From Prosthecobacter fusiformis (GTDB lineage: Bacteria; Verrucomicrobiota; Verrucomicrobiia; Verrucomicrobiales; Verrucomicrobiaceae), in NCBI RefSeq assembly GCF_004364345.1, contig NZ_SOCA01000006.1, positions 124,001-188,000 on the forward strand: a stretch of 64,000 bases of DNA. Reading direction: 5' to 3'. Shown here one piece after another: positions 1 through 10,000 of this stretch. Position numbers and translations under genes: made by a program. Within the stretch, counting starts at the first letter, position 1. Every line of letters begins with the position of its first letter. A model generated the notes under the pieces. The model saw nothing but the letters and a program-made list of their open reading frames with translations. It was not told the origin of the DNA and made no database searches.

Positions 1-19
1 AATGGTTCCGACGAAAAGA

Positions 20-3000
20 TTATTCGGTAGAAGAAGATGGCTGCAGGATCTGAACGCGCCCGCTGAGAATGGGGCTGGTGGTGCTGCGCTCTCCTGCCAG
101 AGGGATCTGGGGGAGGAGAAAATAGCCTTGGGCTTTCACGCCGCCGGTGCCGTGTGGGATGATCATGCCGAGAAAGGAGACCTTGCGCTTGGTGGTGGTC
201 TCATTTTCGCTCAGCGTAAAGCTGCCGCTGATGGCACCAGTAGCTTTGTTGATGGTCAAGGTGGTGCGGGCAAGGTTGGCGGAACTGCCTGCCAGAGGTG
301 TTTTAACCAGATAAGTGCTGGTGAAATCAAAGGCGGGCAGATTTGGAACGGTGTCAGAAAGGTCCAGTCCTCCTTCACTAAAGATGAGCGACTGAACGCC
401 AGGATTCGGAAGCCCCTGCACGATGCTGCCGGAGGATGTTAAAGCCAAGTATCCTCCAGAAACATCCAGGGAAAGAGAGCCAAATCCGCCCGGATAGTAG
501 CGGGTTTTATTCACTGGTTTCAGCCAGGTGAGGGTGCCCGTTAGACTATTGCCCGCAGGCTTTTCACCAAGTCCTAACTGGACATTGAAGCTGCCCGTCA
601 ATGAACCGGTGCTGCTATAAAGAGACTGATAGACGGCTGTCTCACCACTAGGCCCAAGGATGCTGGAACTGGTGACGGTATCCCCGGTGGAGGTGCGCCC
701 GGTGATGCTGGCCAGCCCCGTCGAGCTTATACGTATTGTCAGATAACCTGAGCCCAGTGGAATGGGTAGCGGAGGGGGCTCTAGGCTTGTGGCTGGGTTT
801 AAGGCCGCGCTGTAGTATCCGATACGCTGGGCTGCTACCACCTGATTTTCTGGCCACGGATTCCGCCAACCTCTGACTTCAGCCGCTGCACCATGGAATC
901 CACTGATAAGCTGGGAGGCAGGATCGAGCGCAAGGCGTAGCTGCTGCCCATGGATCAGGACATCCACCTGGTATTCCCCTTCCACCAAGTAGCCAGTGGC
1001 GGACTTGGAGGTAGTGCCAGTGATGACCTTGAGCGAATACGCACCCAGGGAGGTTGTGGTCAGGTTGAAGCGGCTGCCCAGGTCCTTGTTTGAAGCCGTA
1101 TTACGGGTGATGATGCCGGTGAAAGTGCCCACCCACTGGGGCGGTAGGTTGCGTACACTTAAAACACTGGAAACGGCCAGGCTCGTTCCTGCTGTATTGG
1201 TGGCTGTGACGGTGATGGTGTAGTCACCATGCACTTTGGGACGGCCACTGATAGCTCCGGTTTTAGACGAATAAGTCAATCCACTTGGAAGACCGGTGAT
1301 CTTGTATGAACTGGGGTAGTTTTCAGCGGATACGGTGGAGGTATAAGCAGCGCCGATGAATGTACTACCAAGGGTTAGGGGATTCATCACGGGGCGGGAA
1401 TACCCGGCGCGGATTTCCACGGTGAAAATTTTGGAGGTGATCGCCTGTGTGGCATCACGCACCTGAAGCCGGAATTCATAATTCCCAGCAAGGGCAGGTT
1501 TACCGCTCAAGATGCCGGTGGAACTGAGTGTCAGCCCTCGGGGTAAAGTGCCACTCAACACGCTCCAGGTATATGGGGTGGTGCCTCCGCTCGCGGTCAA
1601 CGACTGGCTATAAGACCCCGATCTGACTCCATAGGGTAGGGCGGTCTGTCGGGTGATGGTGATAGGGGAAGGGTTGATCGCTAGGCTCAGGTCCGCCTCG
1701 GCGGTCAGGCGATGAGCGTCCACAAAGGAGACCTTGAAGGTACGGTTTTCCGCTAGATCTGTAAGACCGCTGATGACACCTGATGGGCTAAGGGAAAAAC
1801 CGTCCGGGAGACTGCCTGACGTGAGACTCCAAAGGTAAGGGCCGGTGCCGCCCCTGGCGGTCAGAGAGAAGGAATAAGGAGCTCCGGTATAACCATCCGG
1901 CAGGGATGCCGTGACGATCTGCTGAGCCTGGGCAGCAATGAATAGTGTGAAGGTCTTGCTGCCGCTGTTTTCCACTTCGTTGGTGACAGCGATGGTGAAG
2001 GTGAAGCTGCCAGTCTGCTCTGGCAGACCTGATAGCAGCCCCCCGGCGGTGAGGGTAATGCCTGGTGGAAGACTGCCGCTGGTGAGAGTGAACTGGTAAG
2101 GTGGTGTGCCGGTATCAACGGTTAAATTTTCTGAATAGGGCAGGCCGAGGATGCCGCCTTTGAGTGCTGCGACATTCGCGATATTGAGGCTCCAGTCAGC
2201 CATGCCATTTTGATCGGCATCCACAATGCGGTCGAGATTGAGCCGCCCGTTGGTGCGGACTCTCCCTTGAAGTCCGGCCGTGACGTCCACGCTGGCCAAG
2301 ATGCGTTGCTTACGTTGTGTGAGGGTCTCGTTAGGGAAGTTCAACGCCGCAAAGGCCACAGCAGCACTCACATGCGGGGTGGCCATGGAGGTGCCTTGCA
2401 TTGATTGATAAGCCGCGCTGGCTACAAAACTGAGAGTGGTCGGCAGGACTGATTTGATGGCCTGACCATGAGTTTGTCTGACAGCCAGTACTGGAATCCA
2501 GAGACTCGGCACTCCAAGGGTGGCCTCAAAGATGTCCTGGCTGCTCACATTGTCATAAATCACCACTCCGATGGCACCTGCCGTTTGGGCATTGGACACT
2601 TTTTCCGCAAAAGTCATTTCTCCGCGCTGAATGAGTGCAATTTTTCCACTGAACCCTACTGGAAAGTCCCCTGGATGACCGAGTCCACAATCGACGATCT
2701 GACCTGTTAGACTGGTGACGGTTTTAGCATAATCCACTCGTAAGGCAGCATAGGTCCTGCTACCTGCCACAACGGAATAAGTCGCGGGGATTGTCGAGAG
2801 AATCTGGGATCCTGGGGCTGCCAAGTCCACGCTGGTGCTGCCATAGTTGGAGAAACTGGACAAGGCATCCTGATGATCGGATGAGGCCACCACGATCATG
2901 TTCGTTAGGCCATAGGATGCAGGGTAGGTATTCGTTGTGTTATTGTTCCGGCTGTTGTTGCCGGCAGCGGCGCAGAGGATGATGCCTTGCTCCCCGGCGC

Positions 3001-3895
3001 TGATGATTGCTGCACGCTCGATGCTGCTAAATCCGCCTCCCCCATAGGATGAATTGATGGCGACGATGTTTATGCCGCGCTGTTTCATGGCGACGGCATA
3101 TTCGATGGCTTCAATCACGGCTGAAGTGGAGATGGTATCCCCATTGGATGACACCCTCAATGCCATGATTTTGACGTGATCATTGACGCCGATCACCCCG
3201 GTGTTGTTTCCCTGCGCGGCGATGGTTCCGGCGACGTGAGTGCCGTGGCTGCCTGAATCGGACGGATCAGAAAAGCCATCTGAGAAATTGTAACCGTAAT
3301 AGTCATCCGTGTAGCCGTTGCTATCGTCATCGACATTGTTACCGGGTATCTCCAGGGAGTTTGTCCACATGCGTGGAGCAATCTCTGGATGAATGACATC
3401 CACACCGGTATCGACCACAGCCACCACCATTTCTCCATCTGGAGTCCGTGATTTAGCCCAAGCGTCCACATAACTGATGTCAGCACCGATGGTGCCGGCC
3501 CTTCCGCTCACCACCTGCCCCGTGTTTTGCAAAGCCCACTGTTCGTTAAACCGGCTGTCGGCAGGCAGTGCCGAGATATGACGAAGGTAGTTAGGCTCCA
3601 CAGTTTCGACCGTGGGATCGTTCTTCAATTCTGCAATCAGGTCCTGGGTTTTGCGCCCGCCGTTGCGCACCAGCCCCATGGGTTTTCGCCGCAGGGCGGA
3701 AAGTCTCTCGTAACGACGCTCAAAACGAAGAGAGCGTTTTTTGAGGCTGGAATCAGCCGTGCGCTGGGTGGTGGATGCCTTAAATGTCACAATGACCTCC
3801 CCCTCCACATATTCAGCCGGTGTCTGGGCCTGTGCCTGTATGATTGCCAAAGGCAGCAGGGTCAGGAGCAGCCAGTAAGAACGGCCTATGGACAT
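20..3895 (-). CDS. Secreted subtilisin-like (S8) protease with PA insert and Ig-like repeats
   Basis: Probably a secreted multidomain serine endopeptidase. The ATG at 3895 is preferred over one 33 bp upstream because it begins directly with a signal peptide (MSIGRSYWLLLTLLPLAII, cleavage near AQA). An inhibitor-I9-like propeptide (EGEVIVTFKA) follows, then a complete S8 triad: Asp in VVDTGVDVIHP, His in GSHGTHVAGT and Ser in GTSMATPHV, with oxyanion Asn in AAAGNNS. A PA-like segment (GKIALIQRGEMTFAEK) is inserted before the Ser motif. After residue about 550 come at least four putative-Ig (He_PIG-type) repeats with the pattern GxLPxGLxLxxxGxLSGxP. The last 330 residues form a domain also found at the C-terminus of the CAP protein at 28338-32381. 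There is no obvious sortase or PEP-CTERM tail. The protease call is firm; the substrate is unknown. Confidence 0.92.
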   Translation of the reverse strand: MSIGRSYWLLLTLLPLAIIQAQAQTPAEYVEGEVIVTFKASTTQRTADSSLKKRSLRFERRYERLSALRRKPMGLVRNGGRKTQDLIAELKNDPTVETVEPNYLRHISALPADSRFNEQWALQNTGQVVSGRAGTIGADISYVDAWAKSRTPDGEMVVAVVDTGVDVIHPEIAPRMWTNSLEIPGNNVDDDSNGYTDDYYGYNFSDGFSDPSDSGSHGTHVAGTIAAQGNNTGVIGVNDHVKIMALRVSSNGDTISTSAVIEAIEYAVAMKQRGINIVAINSSYGGGGFSSIERAAIISAGEQGIILCAAAGNNSRNNNTTNTYPASYGLTNMIVVASSDHQDALSSFSNYGSTSVDLAAPGSQILSTIPATYSVVAGSRTYAALRVDYAKTVTSLTGQIVDCGLGHPGDFPVGFSGKIALIQRGEMTFAEKVSNAQTAGAIGVVIYDNVSSQDIFEATLGVPSLWIPVLAVRQTHGQAIKSVLPTTLSFVASAAYQSMQGTSMATPHVSAAVAFAALNFPNETLTQRKQRILASVDVTAGLQGRVRTNGRLNLDRIVDADQNGMADWSLNIANVAALKGGILGLPYSENLTVDTGTPPYQFTLTSGSLPPGITLTAGGLLSGLPEQTGSFTFTIAVTNEVENSGSKTFTLFIAAQAQQIVTASLPDGYTGAPYSFSLTARGGTGPYLWSLTSGSLPDGFSLSPSGVISGLTDLAENRTFKVSFVDAHRLTAEADLSLAINPSPITITRQTALPYGVRSGSYSQSLTASGGTTPYTWSVLSGTLPRGLTLSSTGILSGKPALAGNYEFRLQVRDATQAITSKIFTVEIRAGYSRPVMNPLTLGSTFIGAAYTSTVSAENYPSSYKITGLPSGLTYSSKTGAISGRPKVHGDYTITVTATNTAGTSLAVSSVLSVRNLPPQWVGTFTGIITRNTASNKDLGSRFNLTTTSLGAYSLKVITGTTSKSATGYLVEGEYQVDVLIHGQQLRLALDPASQLISGFHGAAAEVRGWRNPWPENQVVAAQRIGYYSAALNPATSLEPPPLPIPLGSGYLTIRISSTGLASITGRTSTGDTVTSSSILGPSGETAVYQSLYSSTGSLTGSFNVQLGLGEKPAGNSLTGTLTWLKPVNKTRYYPGGFGSLSLDVSGGYLALTSSGSIVQGLPNPGVQSLIFSEGGLDLSDTVPNLPAFDFTSTYLVKTPLAGSSANLARTTLTINKATGAISGSFTLSENETTTKRKVSFLGMIIPHGTGGVKAQGYFLLPQIPLAGERSTTSPILSGRVQILQPSSSTE

Positions 3896-3997
3896 GTGGG
3901 GAGAAAACATCTCCACATAAGATGCCACAAATCAGCGAAGGTTCATTCTTTTAAAACGAGTTTTATCAAATTTGTGAGTGCGATTTTACTCGTTTGA

Positions 3998-4870
3998 TTA
4001 CTCTATGTTCTGAACTTGTTCTCGTATTTTCTCTAATTCAGTCTTGGCGCTGACCACAGCATGGGCGATGTCGGCATTGTTACACTTGGAGCCCATGGTG
4101 TTGAATTCGCGGAAGAACTCCTGTACGAGAAAGTCCAGACTGCGCCCCACAGGCTCTGTGGAGGCGAGGTAAGCACGGAACTGTTTCAGGTGGCTGGCTG
4201 CGCGTGATAGCTCTTCGGAGATGTCGGTGCGGTCGGCAAAGAGGGCGATCTCCTTCAGCAGGCGTTCATCATCCATCGGGATGGGCAAGCCTGCCTGCTC
4301 CAGCCGCTGGCGGAGCACTTGGCGCTGATGCTCGGGGACGAGGGGTGCTTTGGCCTCAATCACGGCGGCGTAGGCTTCGATGGTTTTGAGGCGGGTCTCC
4401 ATCTCCTCTCGAAGGTGGTTACCTTCCGTGCCGCGCATGATGCAGAGCTGGTCCAGAGATGCCGCCAGGGCATGCTGGATGGCGGGCCAGGCGGCTTCAG
4501 GATCGGTCTGGGTAGATTCGCCAGTGAGCACGCCCGGCAGGCGGAGGATCTCACTGAGGCTGATCTCCGGCGAGATCCCAAGTTTACCCGCAAGCTCACG
4601 CAGGCTCTGAACATAACCGGCAGCGACTGCTTCATCCACATGAGGCAGGTGGGAAGTTTCGGAGGCATCGCAGCGGATGAGGACATTGATGCGGCCGCGT
4701 GAACAGACGGCGGACACTTGGTTTCTGACCTGCGTTTCCAGATCGCTCAGATCCCTGGGCAGATTGATGGAGACCTCAAGCTGCTTGCGGTTCACACTGC
4801 TACACTCCACCACCCAAGTGGTGCCTTCCTGCCGCGATTCCCCACGGCCAAATCCTGTCATGCTTTTCAT
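3998..4870 (-). CDS. yicC: YicC/YloC family endoribonuclease
   Basis: The 290-aa product starts MKSMTGFGRGE, the hallmark N-terminus of the YicC/YloC family, and ends with the conserved DUF1732-type tail (QEFFREFNTMGSKCNNADI...KTELEKIREQVQNIE). Length matches the family (about 290 aa). Family members are cytoplasmic RNases linked to stationary-phase survival and small-RNA turnover. No gene it usually neighbours (such as gmk) lies beside it. About 100 bp separates it from the protease gene downstream. The identification is by motif and length. Confidence 0.93.
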   Translation of the reverse strand: MKSMTGFGRGESRQEGTTWVVECSSVNRKQLEVSINLPRDLSDLETQVRNQVSAVCSRGRINVLIRCDASETSHLPHVDEAVAAGYVQSLRELAGKLGISPEISLSEILRLPGVLTGESTQTDPEAAWPAIQHALAASLDQLCIMRGTEGNHLREEMETRLKTIEAYAAVIEAKAPLVPEHQRQVLRQRLEQAGLPIPMDDERLLKEIALFADRTDISEELSRAASHLKQFRAYLASTEPVGRSLDFLVQEFFREFNTMGSKCNNADIAHAVVSAKTELEKIREQVQNIE

Positions 4871-4942
4871 CGTGGAAGACAGAAGCGGGTGCGGTGGCGG
4901 GTGGCAACCTTGATGTTGTTGGGAAAGTTGGATGTCATTGGT

Positions 4943-5434
4943 TTAATCCTCTTCACCAGCCAATTTTAGAACTGAGCTTCTCAGCGCTGGGCTTATCCAA
5001 AAGCGTCCCCGCAGACTGAGGTCGTTCAAAAGGGGCTTTAGACTGGGAATCAGGCCGCGAGACTTACCTTCTAACAAAATGCCAAGCAACCCCATGGTCT
5101 TCATTCCGAGTTTTTTGGCGGCCAAACGTCCGGCAGCTTCATCAATCAAGATGATGTCGGCCTCCAGCCACGCTGCCAGCTTCATGGAATCGCTCTCGCC
5201 TGGATCAAGTGGCGGATCTAAAACGAGATCAGGCCATAATGATGTCGGCCAATGCACTTGTATAAAGGCAGGAAAACTCAATCCGTTGAAACGGGCATCC
5301 TCGCTCGCAAGACGTTCAAACTCTAGTTTGACTGTCACTGGTGCATGTATTTCATCGAAAACTACCGCCAGAGACTGCTCTTGGGCAATCAAACAAAGAT
5401 TTAGCACGACGGAGGTGTCGGTGATGACGGTCAC
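4943..5434 (-). CDS. DUF3368 / PIN-like toxin candidate
   Basis: The 163-aa protein resembles DUF3368 PIN-fold proteins. It begins with an early acidic motif (VITDTSVVLNLC), has a central acidic stretch (PLDPGESDSMKLA) and a late Asp/Glu motif (ADIILIDEAAGRLAAKKLG) as in PIN nucleases, followed by the family-typical GLLGILLEGKSRGLI segment. The start is GTG and overlaps the stop of the upstream UPF0175-like gene (GTGA), implying translational coupling. UPF0175-DUF3368 pairs are recurrent toxin-antitoxin-like modules in which the PIN protein would be an RNase. Toxicity is inferred from family and arrangement only. Confidence 0.8.
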   Translation of the reverse strand: MTVITDTSVVLNLCLIAQEQSLAVVFDEIHAPVTVKLEFERLASEDARFNGLSFPAFIQVHWPTSLWPDLVLDPPLDPGESDSMKLAAWLEADIILIDEAAGRLAAKKLGMKTMGLLGILLEGKSRGLIPSLKPLLNDLSLRGRFWISPALRSSVLKLAGEED

Positions 5435-5670
5435 TTTGAATGCAGAGACTCAAGAGTTCGAAGATCCTCGCTTAACATTTCGTCGCTGTAGGACGAAATT
5501 TGTCTGCGGTAGAGTTCTTCATCGAAAGCCTGTCGGTCCAGGCCGGCAAGCCTGGCAGCGGTGTTCCTGGAAAGCCGACTGCCTGCATAAAGTGAGCAGG
5601 CCAGTTCCAGACGCAGCTCGCTCTCGCGAAACTCCGCCAGAGCGGGGTCATCAGGTAGAGTCAGTGTCAT
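5431..5670 (-). CDS. UPF0175 family antitoxin candidate
   Basis: This small protein (79 aa from the ATG at 5670, MTLTLPDDPALAEFRES) has the UPF0175 layout: a short beta-strand, then a helix-turn-helix (ELRLELACSLYAGSRLSRNTAARLAG) and a C-terminal tail with RRQISSYSDEMLSEDL. The in-frame extension back to 5733 overlaps the end of jetD and lacks conserved character, so the later start is chosen. It is followed with a 4-bp overlap by the DUF3368 PIN-like gene, the usual order for this pair. It lies 43 bp after jetD on the same strand and may share the Wadjet transcript. Confidence 0.78.
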   Translation of the reverse strand: MTLTLPDDPALAEFRESELRLELACSLYAGSRLSRNTAARLAGLDRQAFDEELYRRQISSYSDEMLSEDLRTLESLHSK

Positions 5671-5713
5671 GGTATTAAGGTAAGGGCTGGAGTGGCTTCT
5701 GCCAAGAACGGTT

Positions 5714-6946
5714 TTAGCAACTGGCTGATTCATAATTAGAATAAAACGGCCATTCTTGGAGGTCGGGCGGGCCGAGATTCTCTTGTTCGTAGAGGCCTTT
5801 ATCTTGGCGTTGAACTAAGTATTCGAGGGCAGGGCGGACATCTGGGAGAAGAGGGTGGGCGAGGAGGTTCTGAATGATCTTTCGATCATATTCGGTGAAA
5901 GGAACGGGACGGGCGGCTTCTTGGGGAGTCATCAAAAAGGGCTGGAATGGGCGACCCGTTTTTTGACGGAGGGTGGCGAGGATCAGGAACCCGGCGGGAT
6001 CGGTGTCGCCGAAATGGTGGCTAGGGAGGTCGGGGGGGAGCAGTTCGATGAGGCGGAGGACCGCTCGATTGGGGAAGGAACAGCCAATGAGCAGGGTGTC
6101 GGCGGCCTGGTTTTTGGAGGCGAGGGCAGGGAGGGTGGTCTTGGAGTTTTCGACGGTGAGAAGCCGCTTGGCGGGGGTGCTGATGCGGATGGCGCGCTCA
6201 AGGTCGGGAAGGAGGGACAGGGTATAGACGCCCTTCATTTCATGGATGGGTTGGCTGCTGCCATCGGCATAATGAAGGGTGAGCTTTCCGGCGACTTCCA
6301 CTTTAGGCTCGGTGAGGAGAAGTCCGCAGGATTCGAGGCTGGTGGGTCGTTCGTAAAAACTAGTTAGGCAAGATTCCAGGCGTGACTGGAGGCTTTCGAG
6401 ATCTTTGCTGCCGAGACCCAGCGCGGTACTGGCCTCGCGGATGGGGGTGGCTTCGGTCCATGGGATGGAGGTGAAGCGGTAGACGAGCATCATGAGCTGG
6501 CGCACTTTGTCCGGCTCTTTCCACGTTAGAGGATGCAGGTTTTTCTCCTGCTGGAAGGTGCTTTGGATTAGGTCGCACCAGTGCTGCCAAAGTTCGGGGT
6601 AGAGGGGATGTGGCTGTTCGCGGAGTTCGGTTATGGCAGATAGTGTTTCCTGATGCAGCTGGGCGGCGGGGATGTGGCCAAAGTTGGTAGTGAGCCAGGG
6701 TTCGCTATCGAGGGGAATGATGACCTTCTCGATGAGGTATTTGCGGTACTTGTGGGTTTGAAACTGGAGTTGGGGAAACTGTTTGAGGTCTCGTTCAGCG
6801 GCTTGACGGTCTTCTGCTTTCAGGAGACCAGTTTCATCGAGAAGTTTGATCCAGTCATACCTGAACGCCACCTTTCCTGGTGCCAGGCGGCTGCCTCGTG
6901 CCGCGTGCCACTTTTGGAAGAGGGTCTGGAGCCAAGCGGGGTGCAT
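5714..6946 (-). CDS. jetD: Wadjet subunit JetD (TOPRIM nuclease, DUF3322/DUF2220-like)
   Basis: JetD is the DNA-cleaving subunit of Wadjet, an SMC-like system that extrudes and cuts circular plasmid DNA. The 410-aa product has the expected C-terminal TOPRIM signature: catalytic Glu266 in RLLTVENSKTT and the acidic motif HFGDTDPAGF with Asp314 and Asp316. Between them lies GCSFPNRAVLRLI, similar to the family's PSRAxxxLL segment. The N-terminal half matches the DUF3322-like arm. It is the last gene of jetA-B-C-D, with 107 bp (holding a small inverted repeat) between it and jetC. Key residues are intact, so the nuclease is probably active. Confidence 0.92.
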   Translation of the reverse strand: MHPAWLQTLFQKWHAARGSRLAPGKVAFRYDWIKLLDETGLLKAEDRQAAERDLKQFPQLQFQTHKYRKYLIEKVIIPLDSEPWLTTNFGHIPAAQLHQETLSAITELREQPHPLYPELWQHWCDLIQSTFQQEKNLHPLTWKEPDKVRQLMMLVYRFTSIPWTEATPIREASTALGLGSKDLESLQSRLESCLTSFYERPTSLESCGLLLTEPKVEVAGKLTLHYADGSSQPIHEMKGVYTLSLLPDLERAIRISTPAKRLLTVENSKTTLPALASKNQAADTLLIGCSFPNRAVLRLIELLPPDLPSHHFGDTDPAGFLILATLRQKTGRPFQPFLMTPQEAARPVPFTEYDRKIIQNLLAHPLLPDVRPALEYLVQRQDKGLYEQENLGPPDLQEWPFYSNYESASC

Positions 6947-7008
6947 GCTTCAAACGGTGAGTTTTGGAGGAATGGCTGGCTGGTGGAGCTGCGAGGCCGG
7001 GACAAGTG

Positions 7009-7040
7009 GCGAGTAGTTTCGCTTCGCTCAACATACTCGC
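7009..7040. repeat. Inverted repeat in the jetC-jetD gap
   Basis: A 7-bp perfect inverted repeat (GCGAGTA / TACTCGC) flanks an 18-nt loop with a GCGAAGCGAA-type core on the minus strand. It sits in the only sizeable gap of the jet operon. It could be a REP-like element or an intercistronic RNA hairpin affecting jetD levels. It has no T-tract, so it is not a classical terminator. Confidence 0.5.
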
Positions 7041-7053
7041 GCTCCATTCTTCA

Positions 7054-10000
7054 TCATCCGGCGAGGGCTTGGAGGAGTTTGTCTTTGTTCCAGGGGACGA
7101 CCCAGTTTTCGATGTGAATGTCGCGGCCCTGGCCATCGCGTTTGCGGTCCACGCGGCATTCGATGACGGTATCGGCGTGGTCAATCATGGTGCCGAGGCG
7201 GTCCATGGGGAAGGCGAGGAGGAGCTGGAGACCGAAGTTGCTGGCGAGGGCCAGGCAGTCATCAATGCGGTCGCCGCTGAGCTTGGAGAAGGCTTCGTCC
7301 ATGACGACAAGACCGAGGTTGCGACGGCTGTCCTTGCGGCCCAGGTCATAGACGCGGTGGAAGGCGGCGAGCATGGAGACGAAGAAAGGGGCTTGGTTTT
7401 CACCGCCGCTCATTTTGCGGGCGTTGTTCTGAAGTGAAATAGCGGCTTCTTCGCTATGACCGCTGGGGATCATGAGCATGTCGTAACGATGATAAAAGCG
7501 GTAATCGAGCAGGCGCTGGGCTTTGGGATCATCGGGATTATCAATCGCTGCCATGAGCTCTTCTTTGGCTTTGGCGATTTCATCCTGGTGGGAGGAGACA
7601 AAGAGTTCATCGGAAGGGTTGAACCCCTCAAGGCCATTTTCGATGAGGTTCCACATGGCAGACTGGGCGCGGTCGCGGGTCTGGGAAATGCGGTAGCGAT
7701 AACGGCCGATGTCCTGATCTAGGATCTTGCTGAGTTCCTTGGTGGTGCGGGTGGCCTCGTCGATCTTTTCACGAAGGACATCCAGGACCTGGCTTTGAAG
7801 ACGGCCTTCCCACTCACGGCGACGATCTTCGGCGATCTGGCGGTAGTGGCTGAGCTGGTGGCTTTCGAGATCGTTGCAGCGTGCATCGTAGCGGGCGTTG
7901 TCCTCTTCATCGGCATCAAAGTCGTGCCGATATTCAGAATGGACTTCAGCCAGTTTACGGCGTTCGTCGTTGCGGTCACGGCGGGTGCGTTCAGCGCGGT
8001 CATGGGCGAACTGGCGTCCGTATTCGGCTTGGTCCTTGCGCTTCTGCCAGGTGCCTCCGGCTTCCAGCGCTGCCTTGAGGACGGTATTGATTTCGTCCTG
8101 AGGGAGACCTCGTGGCAGACTGTTGAGGCTTTCGTGAAGTGAGAGGGTGGCGCTTTGGAATTCCTCACGGCTGAGGTCCAGGAGCTCAGTCATCTGACGC
8201 TCATTCACCACAAAAGCAGTGACGGCGGTGCTGAGGCTGCCGATGCGCTGCTCCAGACCGCGCAGACGCATTTCCAATTGGTCCATTTCCTGGAGTTGGC
8301 GGTCCTGCTCCGGGGTAGCGAGGAGCTGGATGGTTTCTTCAAGCTGGCGCTCGTTGGCCTCCAGGCCGGGCAATTGGGACAATTCAATGGCGGAGGCTTT
8401 GGGGGCGTCTTCACCCAGACGGTGATCTTCGCCACGCTTCAGCCAGCTGCGCACGGCGTGGACTTCGCGACGGAAGTCACTCATGAATTCGCGCACACGC
8501 TCCAGGCCTTCTTCGCGCTCCTTGCGCATGCGGCGGAGGCCTTCTTCACCGAGGGTGAGCTCCTTTTCCTGGCTCAGGTGACGGCGCAGACCGGGGGTCT
8601 TTAGCAGGCCGTCCTGGGTGATGGCGTGGTCATGGGTCTTCAGCTTGGTGCTGCTGCTGACGGCAATGATCTGGCCTAACAGGTGATTGATTAAAAGTTG
8701 GGCGACAGGATGCTTCGTCTCCAGCATTTCAGCGAGAGAACCTGTCTCGGCTACGGGTTTGAGGGTGCGCAGCTCGTCTGCGCTGACGAGTAGCTCTGTG
8801 CTGGTGGTCTTTTGGAATTGCTCCCAGGCGGCGAGGAAAGAATCGTCTTCCACCAGGACGGTCTGGCGATGTGGGCCGAGGACGGATTCCAGCAAGGGCC
8901 ACCAGGATTCGAATTCGGGCTTCACTTCCACAACGCGGGCAAACAGGTCCGCCTTATGGCCACGTGAGCGAAGGTTGTCCAGTAGCGGGGTGGCCTGGGT
9001 GCGGCCTTCGTTAAGGCTGATGAGCTGATACTGGAGATCGCGCTCGGTCTTTTCCAACTCTTCCACTTCTTCCAGCTTGGGGCGCATCCAGTCCTCACCA
9101 AGACGGTTGATGCGGTCGTATTCACGGGCCAAACCGGGCAGGGCTTCCAGGCCCACATGAGCATCCTCACTGCGGAGCTGCGGCAGTAGATCACTGCGCT
9201 CCAGCTTGGCATTTAAACCGACACGCTGGCCGTGCTTTAGCCATTCCTCCCAGTGCTGGGCACGCTCATTCAGCATCTCATGTGCAGTGCGCGAGGCATG
9301 GCGCAGGCGCTCGATGCGGGGCATCAGGTCGGCACGCTGGCGGCGCAGGTCATTGAGCTTGCGCAGGCTGTCATCACGGCCGGCCACGAGCTTCACTTCA
9401 TCATAGCGGGCTTTGGCTTCATCGCGCTCACGGACGGCGGATTCCATGTTGACCTTATCCTCGGCATGGCGCTCACGAAGGGTCACGAGGTCACTGTCTG
9501 CACGGTGGAATTTTTCCTCGGCCTCGGCATGGTCCAGCGCAGCGCGGAGGTGGCCAAAAAGAGCCTCTTCGCGGCGGGCTTCACTGAAGCTAAGGTGATG
9601 AGTGCGGATGCGCTGAAGATAGGCGAGCTGGTCCCCCAGGGTATCCACTCGGCGTTCAGCCTCGCGCAGGGCATCGAGGCTGCGGCGGACTTCTTTTACC
9701 TCAGGCAAACCAGGCTCCAGGATGTTTTCCCGGATGAAGCTTTCAAAGTTTTCCACGGGCTGGAAAGCGATGGCACCCGGCAGGGTTTTGTTCATCTGCG
9801 TGCGGTCAAAGAAGAGATGCTCGCGGGCACCCATCTCATCCAGGTAAGTTTCCAAGCGACCGAAGTGATCGCCCTGGAGATCGCGCTTGATGCGGACGCG
9901 GAATTCATCCTCGGCGAGCATTTGCTGCACGTCCGGCTGGGTCATGTCAGGCTCGCGGATGAGGTCTGCCCAATGCAGGCGGCAGGGGGTGTAAAACCAC

